Below are positions 1 through 8,851 of a stretch of 24,782 nucleotides of DNA, piece by piece; within the stretch, counting starts at the first letter, position 1; the number at the start of each line of letters is the position of its first letter. A program made the position numbers and the translations under genes. The notes beneath the pieces were generated by a model. It saw only the letters and a program-made list of their open reading frames with translations, made no database searches and had not been told where the DNA came from. The DNA is from Rhizophagus sp. LPA8_4_AMF (lineage: Eukaryota > Glomeromycota > Glomeromycetes > Glomerales > Glomeraceae). Location: positions 1-24,782 of the forward strand of contig JADRCO010000909.1 in the NCBI GenBank assembly GCA_021464525.1, given 5' to 3'.

Positions 1-63
1 CCTAATTACAGCATTACGAAAAGTGTCGTAACTGTAATGCTGTATGCCGTAATATTATGGCAT
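1..63. repeat. Nested inverted repeats at the window edge
   Basis: TACAGCATTAC (7-17) is perfectly inverted at 34-44 (GTAATGCTGTA). It is followed directly by an imperfect palindrome, ATGCC at 44-48 against GGCAT at 59-63 around a TAATATTA core. The two hairpins lie back to back, which suggests the end of a palindromic MITE cut by the window border. No target duplication can be seen, so the element type is open. Confidence 0.5.
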
Positions 64-142
64 CGCCAAATCAATTACGGCTAACATCTTTAATATTGGT
101 ACAGAAATCTAGATTTTCAGTCTCTAGACACATAAGAATTGA

Positions 143-150
143 GTAAGTAA

Positions 151-181
<31 letters not shown>

Positions 182-2010
182 TAAACTGTCACTAACAGTT
201 CTTTCTTTCTTTTTAGACAGTTGGCTTTTTGGTCTCTTTAGAAATAGATTTTGATTTTTAAATGGCCTGGAAGCGTCAGATTTGGAACATGAATTTCAAT
301 TAGAACCTGACTTCTTTTAAACAGATCTGGAGTTGATTCCAGGACTCCATTTCGAAGGTAAACTAACCTTCAAAAAAAATTTATTTTTTTAATGAACGTT
401 AATATTAACATTCATTTTTATATATTATAGGTCCAGAATACTACTGCACTCAATTTTAAAGGTTTTGACTCAATTTCAAAGGTTTTACCTTCAAATATTT
501 CATTAAAGAAATTTTTTATTTGTAAGAACGAGAATGCCAGTCAAAACTAGGATAATAAGGTAAATGAATAGTGAAGTAGTTTTTTTATTTTAAAAATATT
601 TTAATGTTTCTTTTTCTTTCTTTTTCTTGTAGGTATTGCTCAGAAGAAACTACGAACTGGACTTTGGCAATAGGGAAAAAATAGAACGGTCTACTAAGGA
701 TGGCCTTCCAAAGAATGGAAAAAGGAGAAGATTTATAAGTATTACAAATCATTTTTTTCTTTAATATGGAATGGTTTACTAACCGTTCTTAATATTCCTT
801 TTTTTTAGTTTAGGTGGACTTCCAAAGAATGAAAAAGTAAAAGATTCATAAGTATCACAAAACTTTTTTTTTCTTTCTTTTTAATATTATGGAACGGTTT
901 ACTAACCATTTTTAATATTTCTTTTTTTTAGTTTCAGGTGGGTGGAAAAGGGGAAGATTCATAAATATCATGAATCTTTTTTTTCTTTTTATATTATGGA
1001 ATGATTTACTAATTGTTCTTAATATTTCTTTTTTTTTTAGTTTGAGTGGGCTTCCAAAAAATGGAAAAGAAAAAGATTTGTATTACAGAACTTTATTTTT
1101 TTTAATATTATAGAACGGTTTACTAACCATTCTTAATATTTCTTTTTTTTTAGTTTCAGGTGGGTGGAAAAGAGGAAGATTTGTAAATACCACGAATCTT
1201 TTTTTTTCTTTCTTTTTATATTATAGAACGGTATACTAACCATTCTTAATATTTCTTTTTTTAGTTTTGGTGGGCTTCTGACAAATGGAAAAGAATAAGA
1301 TTCGTAAGTATTATGGATCTTATTTTTTTTAATATTATAGAACGGTTTCTAACCATTCTTAATTATTCTTTTTTTATAGGTTCAAATGGGTTCTAAAAAA
1401 TGGAAAAATAGAAGATTCGTAATTCCTTTTTAATTTATGAAACAGTAACTAACCATCTTATTCTTTTTTTTATAAGTTTGGATCAATTGTTTTTTTTAGA
1501 AAATTCTTTGGCTTTTTGTACGTAAATTTCAATGGGTAGATTTCTTATATTTAAATTAATTCTTTCAGTGAAATGTTCAGTAATGTTTTATTTTCTTTTT
1601 TTAGATGATCAGGAGATGCATGGGAATTCAGTGGAAAATAAACTTCTTTTTAATTTTTCTAATGAATCAGTCACTATTATTTTGTTTTCTTTTTTTTGGA
1701 GTCTTGTTGGATATGATATTTTGGCAAGTAAAGATGAAATTTTTTTCTTATTTTTTTTTATTTTTATTTTATTTTCAATGAACTTTGCTTAACAAACCTT
1801 ACCAACAGTCATTTTTTTCTTTTTTAGTTACTAGTTCGGCTCTTTGAATATGAAATTTTGGTGTGTGTGCAATTTTTTTTTTAATTTCTTTATTCTGTCT
1901 TAATTTTTAATGAGTTTACTAATTTCTTTTTTCTTTCTTTTTTTAGACGTAGGATCTTGGTAAAAAATTACTCTGGGTTTTTTTATTTTTAGATGAGTCT
2001 GGACGTATAG
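143..2010 (+). repeat. T-rich intron-like repeat field, copy 1
   Basis: This non-coding stretch is built from units that look like fungal introns in the + direction: a GTAAGT/GTAAA donor, an (A/T)CTAAC branch-site motif, a long T/C tract, then TAG. The best examples are 143-216 (GTAAGT donor, CACTAAC at 190-196), 358-430 and 560-632, which are 74, 73 and 73 nt long. Further acceptors lie near 1499, 1604, 1827, 1946 and 1992. The intervening exon-like pieces carry stops in several frames and share words with the second copy at 10400-11950 (for example GGTCTCTTTAG at 230-240 and again near 10609-10619), so they do not look protein-coding. The short ORF at 1532-1792 lies inside this T-rich field and is not supported as a gene. 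The family could be introner-like, or a repeat that acquired splice signals. Confidence 0.6.
690..1475 (+). repeat. Approx. 110-bp tandem array with branch-site hairpins
   Basis: At least seven head-to-tail units end in TTTTTTAG or similar at about 808, 931, 1040, 1153, 1264, 1379 and 1475, giving spacings of 96-123 bp. Each unit has a purine-rich part (GGTGGGCTTCCAAA.., GGAAAAG..AAGATT), a donor-like position (GTAAGT intact at 1304, elsewhere ATAAGT, ATAAAT or GTAAAT), a hairpin around TACTAAC, and a poly-T tract. Most donors are decayed, so active splicing of all units is doubtful. It is the same family as the surrounding field but more regularly tandem. Confidence 0.7.
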
Positions 2011-2364
2011 GATGGGTAAATTTTGAAAAAAGGTTGAAAAAAGGAATTCAAAACTTTAGAAACTATTTTTAATTTTTTTTTTCAAAATTAACATTTTTGT
2101 AGGTAAAATATATGAAAGTTTTGAACCTTCATAAATGAATTTTAGTGAATAGATTAGTTTTTACATTATTCATTAATTTACAGCAATGTAATTTATAATG
2201 ATGTAATTTATAATATAATATAAATATCTAATAAAATTGTAAATTCGGAAATATTTCAGTAAAAAATTAATTACATTAATTACCAATAAATCATTTGTTT
2301 TAATTTAAGTTGAATAAATTTCCAATTTTTATTTCTAAAATTTTAATTTTGTGAATAACAGTTG

Positions 2365-2379
2365 GGGGACGAAGTCCCC
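2365..2379. repeat. GC-rich hairpin GGGGAC-GAA-GTCCCC
   Basis: A perfect 6-bp stem with a GAA loop lies in an otherwise AT-rich flank, 18 bp left of the pogo-type MITE. This could be a short mobile palindrome or a structural signal. Nothing else identifies it. Confidence 0.4.
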
Positions 2380-2397
2380 GCATATTGCATATTCTAG

Positions 2398-2585
2398 TAC
2401 AGTCGTCCTCCCATATAGTCACCCCCTGTATAATCACAACTTCCTTATAAGCACATTTACATTAATCCCAAGTTACTAATAAACTTATTAAAAAAACCTC
2501 CCCTTTAATCACATCATATATAATTTTTATAATCACACCATTTTTTTGGTCCTGAAGGGTGTGACTATATGGGAGGATGACTGTA
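2398..2585. mobile_element. Pogo/Tigger-type MITE with TA target duplication
   Basis: Terminal inverted repeats of about 30 bp begin with CAGTCGTCCTCCCATATAGT at 2400 and end with its complement (CAGTCATCC... on the other strand) at 2583, with about two mismatches. The 184-bp element is flanked by TA at 2398-2399 and TA at 2584-2585, the target duplication of Tc1/mariner-pogo elements. Inside are repeated TATAATCAC-type words and no reading frame, so it is non-autonomous and would need a transposase supplied elsewhere. It borders the Harbinger relic but is not part of it, because the termini and target duplication differ. Confidence 0.85.
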
Positions 2586-2730
2586 TTTACTTTAAATTAG
2601 CGATATATATTTACTTCATAATAGTGTTTCATTTTCTATAGTTGCTTTATGACTGCTATATCACTTCTAAATATTTGTCTATATAATGTTATGTCAAAAA
2701 TAACATAAAGTAGCAATATGCCAATTATGT

Positions 2731-3092
2731 AAATGGTGGCAATGGTCCTGATTTCATTGGTTCAGCAAAGTTAATAAAATCCTTTCATCAAGTAATGAGA
2801 ATAATTTTTAAACAAGCATTTTGATTTTTAAAGGGAAGGTGGAGAATTTTATCAAATGAACTTTATTGTACAAATTTAGAATGAATAATTAATATAATTC
2901 ATGCATGTTGCATTTTACATAACTTCTGTATTAATAATGATGATTTTATATTTTCAGAAAATATTGTAGTTAATTGATGAAACAGAAGAAAATGGTATAG
3001 AAAGTGAAATTATAACAGATGATGAAGAAAGAATAGCCAGTGTTCATAAAAGTCTATTTAGCATACTATTTTATGAATTCTTAAAATTTTAA
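2731..3092 (+). pseudogene. Decayed PIF/Harbinger transposase (C-terminal part)
   Basis: The + strand encodes pieces of a Harbinger/HARBI1-type DDE transposase C-terminus: a GPDFIGSAKLIKSF segment near 2740, LKGRWRIL near 2828-2850, then IINIIHACCILHNFCIN near 2885-2935. After a frameshift comes an acidic tail (ENGIESEIITDDEERIASVH) that runs to a TAA at 3090-3092. The LKGRWR and ACCILHN motifs are family hallmarks. An internal TGA (in LE*IINI) and at least one frame change show it is dead. Upstream catalytic parts are not recognisable. It lies convergent to the Myb/SANT-like relic on the - strand, the usual two-gene content of PIF/Harbinger elements. The ORF at 3099-3317 (+) lies opposite the Myb-like relic. 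Confidence 0.7.
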
Positions 3093-3099
3093 TATAAGT

Positions 3100-4063
3100 T
3101 GCATAAGAATATCCATTTGTTCTTCATGTTGTTTTTGCTGAATTTCTGTAGCACAAATATGTTGTCAATCCATTTCTTCAATAATAATTGCTGTTTGTTC
3201 TTTAATAAAAGATTGAAATTCTTCAATAACATCTTCTTTTCTTCCCAATTTTCTATTCTTTCTTTTTGGAGTAATTTAATTATTGAATGTAAAAATTTAA
3301 ATAAAATTATACAATAAGCACCTGTTCTGGTTGTTCATCAACATTATAATTATAATTATCATTTATTATTTGTGTTATCATCTTGCATTTTATGTTTAAT
3401 ATCACAAATTGAATCACTCATGATAGGTGCCTGAACACTTAGATCATTTCTTAAATATTCATCAATATCATTATAAATAATTTCCAGTCATTCTGTTTAG
3501 GCTCTTCACCAGTACATACAATGGTATCTTTAATTTTTTGAAAACCAACATCCCACTTTTCTTAAATAGAAGCTTTGGAACTAATGGTCTTTTAAAACAG
3601 TGCTTGCAACATTAGATGTTTGTATATTAGTGTTAAAACTATATTATCCCAAATTTGGCTTTTTCCCTTGGATCTTTAACTTTTTGCCAAACTTGTTGCC
3701 TGAAAAAAAAGAGGAAAGAAAGTTTTTGATGTTCTCTAACCTTTTTAATAAGTACCCGAATTTCTGCTGATGTCCATTGACTTGATGGTTTTTAGTACGA
3801 ATTCGTGTAGGTGAAAGTGAAGGTGAAGTCGCATGTTCAGGAGAAATAGTGGCAGTATCATCATAGTCAATAGAAGATGCCTATAAAAAAGAAATTAATA
3901 AAGACCTATATTACAGTCAAAAAAAATATGTATTTACTTTTTCTTGTTGTATATCTTCATTTAGAGCCAATATTTGACTTTTGTTGTTGCAATGAAAGTT
4001 GTAAGTCAGTAAAACCATTTAAAGAACTGGTTGAGGTTTTTTATTGAATTTTTTATTAAGCAT
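3100..4063 (-). pseudogene. Decayed Harbinger Myb/SANT-like DNA-binding protein
   Basis: The - strand reads in pieces as the accessory DNA-binding protein of PIF/Harbinger elements. A possible ATG lies at 4061-4063, followed by a Gln-rich stretch (LQLSLQQQK) and a Ser/Pro/Thr-rich exon starting at 3880 (ASSIDYDDTATISPEH). Then comes a SANT/Myb-like segment (QWTSAEIRVLIKKVREHQKL, about 3785-3725), a trihelix-like part (EKWDVGFQKIKDTIVCTGEE, about 3560-3500) and a charged coiled-coil tail (EDVIEEFQSFIKEQ, about 3230-3190). Several stops and frameshifts, for example near 3795, interrupt it. In intact elements this protein works with the transposase to bind the termini. The pairing with the convergent transposase relic supports the call. 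Confidence 0.65.
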
Positions 4064-5157
4064 GATGAAAACCATAAAATTAGCTATTATAAAAAAAACT
4101 TGTTATAAAATTTATGTTAAACTACAAGAGACATGCTCAAGTTAAATCAAGCTTATAATTCTATTGATCTCATTATTGATTGATGTGATCCTTGAGCACA
4201 ATCACTTACTCTGCCACAATAACATCACTATCAGATCTAATTGAAGGAGATGCTTGAGAATGGCCATAGTTTATATCAATTTTTGGATTTTTTTTTTATA
4301 GAGTAGTCAATTCAGTTCTGAGCTGAGTCAACTTATATCAAAAATTTATCAAAATTGGTTTAGAATTTGTTCAGAACTGAAAGTGCGAACCTTTTTCATC
4401 TCTATCTGTATCTTCATTATAGAAAGAATCACATTTTTTTTATTTTTAGTAAAATAATAGGGCAGATACTATTTTCCTCATAAATTCAGGATAAGTTTTT
4501 AATTCTATTAGGGATAAAAGGTTTTCTAACATTCACAATACCTGCATTGGAATTTTATTTTCCAGAATAGTATATAATAGTAAAATTATGTTGTTGCAAT
4601 TTTATTCATTATTAATATCAGTAAATTTTTTTCATGTAAGAATTCCTCAAGTTTGTCTGCAATCCTTAAAGGTGACTGACTGGTAAATCAGTGCTTAATT
4701 GATAACTTATTGTTGATCATTATTATTATTTAACTTGTGAAATTTGGCATTATTTCTAATTTGGTCTCAAATCAGAAATGCTGAAACTGATATTATAATG
4801 TCTGATTTTCCTTATTTTAATTAGTTTCAATACAATTTGCATATACTCATATTATTATATAAATTGATAATACTATGATATAAATTTAATATCTCATTAT
4901 TATAATATCTTGTTTTAGGGTTTCTGTAAAGGTATTTTGTTTAATTTTTCTTATTATTTAGTCAAGTAATTATATTAAAGCCTTTTAATTTAAATATATT
5001 TAAAAATTAGATAAGTAATAAAAAACTAAAACACTTATAAAATATTTTACTAATCTAGTCTTAATGTTTAGATAAACATAAAAATAATTTTTGTTAATAC
5101 CAAATAATATTTTTAATTAGCAATAATACTTTTTTTGTTATATATTACGTATTTATA
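4064..5157. other. Intergenic, no gene seen
   Basis: AT-rich sequence between the Harbinger relic and the 3' end of the first kinase gene. No convincing frame is present on either strand. It contains one inverted repeat (4311-4381, listed separately). From about 5017 to 5085 it is similar to the duplicated 3' flank of the second kinase gene, sharing ACTTATAAAATATTT..ACTA.TCTAG and the following T-rich part. Confidence 0.6.
4311..4381. repeat. Inverted repeat, 11-bp perfect arms
   Basis: TTCAGTTCTGA at 4311-4321 is matched by TCAGAACTGAA at 4371-4381, with a 49-bp AT-rich spacer. It may be a small MITE remnant or a chance stem. No target duplication was found. Confidence 0.4.
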
Positions 5158-8100
5158 TCATTCATCCATAATCATACACTCTTCTAGATAGTCACTATCT
5201 AGATTTAATTTTTTAGTAAAATCAAGCAAATGGCTTGTATAAATTACTTGTGGATGGGATTCAGTAACAATATTGCTATGCTCAATTGGTGCATTTATAA
5301 ATTCCTTAATATTGCATTTTAATTCTTCATTGATTGCAATATCATGGGAATAGAAAATCCAACTTTCAATAGTATTTTTAATTTCTAATGCAGATGGCCT
5401 TTTTAATGAATCTTCATTCCAACACTTTTTCATCAAATCTATATAACATTGTGGAGTATTTTCAGTGATTTTAGGACGTACACCATCACAAATCCTCAAA
5501 CTAAGTAGAAGATTATGTTCATCACCATTAAATGGTGGAACTCCAGATGTAAATTCCCACATAATCATAGAAAAACTAAATATATCACTTGCTGGAGTAT
5601 AAAGTTTATCTTTTAAAACTTCAGGTGCCAAAAATGTTAATATACCATAAATATTATCTACTTTCAGAAAAGATTTTATGGGTCGGCATAATCCTAAATC
5701 ACAAATATAAACTATATCTTCATCATTTTCATCTCTATGAATTAAAATATTGCCATCATGTAAATCACAATGAACAAGATTTTGTTTATGAATTTCACTA
5801 AGTCCAGAAATAATTTGATATAATATATATAACTTTTGTTTCCAATTATATTTATTTATTTGTGCTAAATTTTCTCTTAAATTACCCTTATTTGCATAAT
5901 CCATTACTACCATATAATTAAAGGTATCTGGATCTTTTGTAAATCCATATAAATTAATAATTTCATATGAATTTAAACAATTTACATGATATTTCCACTA
6001 TAAAAATAAAATAAATGTATTAGAACAAATAAATTATAATAAATTACAAAAGAATATAAACAATGATATTACATACTTCATTTAAAAATTCATTTTTATT
6101 TGAATCACATACATTTTTAAGAGCTACTTCTTTAATTTCACTTTTATCTAACCAAATAGCTTTATATATAATACTAAATCCTCCCTTTGTAAGATATTCA
6201 ATATTTATAAATTTATCATAAGGAATCCATTTTAAATTTGTTTCAAAAATAAATTTGTCAATAATTGCATTTCCACTTTCTCCAAATCTATAAATTTAGA
6301 TAATTAAAATCATATAAAAATTTATGTTAAAATTTAAAATTAAAAGAAAGTAATATTAATACTTACTCTAAAATTTAAATAGGAATTACATAAAATAAAA
6401 AGCTTAGTTTTTATATAATTAATATGATAAATACAAAATTTATAACTTACCAACTAAAGTAAATTATCAGATTTTTTTTAAATAAAAAATCCAGTTAATT
6501 AAAAATATTACATAGATATATAATGATAGAATTAACTGATAACTTACAACCTGTATAATTACAAATAATTTTTGAATAATAATTTAGTTAGTTTAAATTA
6601 TATGTATACAATAATAGAATTAAATAAATTACTTACTTTCTATGTTATAAAATAATTTTTCAAATAAAAATTTTATTAGTTTATATTATATTAAATATTA
6701 TATGTAATAATAAAATTAAATAAATAACTTACGAACTATATTGTTGTTATTAAGTAAGTTTTTAAATAGAAAGTTTTAATTAGTTAAATTATACAAATAT
6801 TATATAATTGTATAACAATAGAATTATAAATAATTTACCTTCTATATTATTAAATAATTATTTTAAAATAAATTTGGTTAGTTTAAATTATATATATGTA
6901 AATATAATTATATGTAAATATACTACAATACCATATATATACATATAAAATAATAGAAATAAATTAGTAATAACTTACTTTCTATATTATTAACAATTTA
7001 TTTAGATTATTAAGAATATTGTTAGTTTAAAATTATATGTAATATTATATGAGCACACTGTATTAATGGAATTAATTATATTAATAACTTACTTCCTATA
7101 ATATTAATAATTTTTTTAAAATAAAGAATTTGATTAATTTAAAATAATATATATAAGTATATAATAATGGAATTATATCAATAACTTACTTACTATATTA
7201 ATTAAATAATAAATTTAGTTAATTAAATTATAATATATAATGTTATAATATGTAATAATAATATAATTAAATAAATAACTTACTCCTTGTATTATTACCT
7301 CTTCTCCCTATTAATAAATAATTTTTAAATAAAGAATATAGTTAATTAAAATTATACGTAAACTTATAAAAATATTTAATGATAGTATTAAATGATTGTA
7401 ACTTACTCCCTGTATTATTAAGTCCATTGTTTAAATAAATAATTTTGTTAATTTGAATTACATATAAATAACAGAAATGTAGACAACATATAATAACTTA
7501 CACCCTGCAATAATATTAGTTATTAGTTAGCCAAATATAATACTATTATTATAAAAACACTATAACATATAAATTAAATATTTTATATTACTTACAATCT
7601 AATTATTTAAATAAAGAATATAATTAGCTTGAATTATATGTAAATATAAATTAAATATAACAGAATTAAATAACTTACCGTCTATAAAATCATTAATATA
7701 TTTAAAATAGTTATTTAAACACAATATTTAGTTATTTGAATAATATTGCAAGAAATAGTAGTAAAAAATATTTAACTGATAACTTACTAAATATAGAATC
7801 AACTTCTAAAGATAGTAGATTTAATTGACTTAAAATTCCATATACTTCATCAATGTTGGGTCTTAAATCCGGATCACCATCCCAACATTTTTGATAAAGT
7901 TGTTGATATTCTTGTGGTGTACCAACAATCGGGTTTTCTCTAAGATTATGATAACTAATATGAGAACTTAGTGAATCCCGTGAATGATCGGGAAAAGGAG
8001 GATGTCCGCTTGAAATTTCCCATAATAAAACACCCAAACTATAAATATCGGACTTTTCATTTTTTTTGTAATTGAGAATCTTATAAAGTTGTGGTTCGTT

Positions 8101-8851
8101 ATATTCAGGCATTCCAGTCATTGAATATTTAGATATTCCAAAGCCTGCGATAATTAGTTGTTTATTATTAACTAATATATTTTTTGAATGCTACAAAATA
8201 AAATGAAGTAAATTTAATCATTAGAATTAATAGAAAAGATATGATAAATAATTTAAAATATTACATTACCAAATCTCTATGAATTATGTTATTGAAATGT
8301 AAACATTTCAATCCACGTACAATATCCAAGGCCATCTGAATTTTATCACTCCAGTAAAGAGATTCAAAATTATTTTTTAAATAATATGTTAAATCTCCTT
8401 GATTAGCATATTCTAATATCATTATATATTTAGTTGATAAAGGTTCTAAAAATAAAATAAAATTAATATTAAAGATTAACTTTATAACAATTATTTATAC
8501 GTAAATATTTAACCTATTGTAATTCCATAAAATCCATTTATGTTCGGATGCAAACTGACTTTTTTTAAATTCTTTAACTAAAAAGAAAAATTATTTAAAT
8601 CATAAAAATTTTTAGATTTTAAATAAATTAAATATAATGTTAAGAATAATAATTGCCTCCTTAATAAATTCATCATCAATTGAAGGATTACTTATAAAAG
8701 TCTTTAATGCTATTTTAATTCCATAACTTTTCCAATCAGCGCTTTCTACAGTTCCAAATGATCCACTTCCAACTTTTTTCATATTACTGAACTCACTATA
8801 TTCAAAATAATCTATGTTGCCATTTTTTATTTTAAACATATCAATATCCAT
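5158..8851 (-). CDS. Dual-kinase TKL-type protein with codon-sized microexons
   Basis: Predicted exons (- strand order): 8851-8657, 8577-8514, 8445-8270, 8190-7788, fourteen tiny exons (7681-6367), 6287-6077, 5997-5158. They sum to 1950 nt, or 649 aa plus TGA, with every junction in phase. Kinase 1 spans about residues 24-273: Gly-loop GSGSFG 28-33, Lys50 in IALK, HRD 142-144, but GFG (161-163) in place of DFG, so activity is doubtful. The array encodes residues 280-300. Kinase 2 starts at KWIPYDKF (319-326): GGF 335-337, Lys357 in VALK, HCD with Asp448, DLG with Asp470, APE 494-496; it looks catalytically competent. The C-terminal tail resembles that of Rhizophagus TKL kinases. Intron 1 (8656-8578) is GC-AG. 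The start is the first in-frame ATG after a TAA; the first kinase ORF has no other start. Substrates are unknown; expected Ser/Thr or dual-specificity phosphotransfer. If the array is not spliced as predicted, this would be two separate genes, split between 7788 and 6287. Confidence 0.8.
6288..7787 (-). other. Array of 15 introns separated by 3-nt microexons (gene 1)
   Basis: On the - strand, the pattern TAG or CAG, three variable bases, then GTAAGT recurs about every 90 nt. Predicted 3-nt exons (high end first): ACG 7681, ATT 7598, GGT 7504, GGA 7409; then a 24-nt exon 7307-7284; then TAA 7192, GAA 7095, AAA 6981, AAG 6841, TTC 6735, AAA 6639, GTT 6550, TTG 6453; then a single A at 6367. Introns are 79-137 nt. 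Many show AACTAA(C/T), a plausible branch site, 30-50 nt before the acceptor. Entering from the kinase 1 exon in phase 1 (last base A at 7788), the joined array gives AAC, GAT, TGG, TGG ... TTT, GAA with no stop, and enters the 6287 exon in the frame of KWIPYDKF. The same bases read in phase 0 would hit TAA. What the linker does is unknown. Confidence 0.75.

Noticed and set aside
1532..1792. 86-aa ORF on +
   Set aside because: Composed of Phe/Leu/Ile from T-rich intron-like repeats; contains acceptor-like tracts and matches no known protein.
5589..5801. 70-aa ORF on +
   Set aside because: Antisense shadow of the kinase 2 C-lobe exon.
6288..7787. Array as a CRISPR-like or plain satellite repeat
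   Set aside because: Unit bodies are too diverged and lengths vary (79-137 nt) while only splice signals and the 3-base gap are constant; CRISPR would have constant repeats and spacers and is absent from fungi.
6288..7787. Array as zero-length recursive splice sites
   Set aside because: Recursive sites are AG directly followed by GT; here three bases always intervene, and they add in-frame codons.
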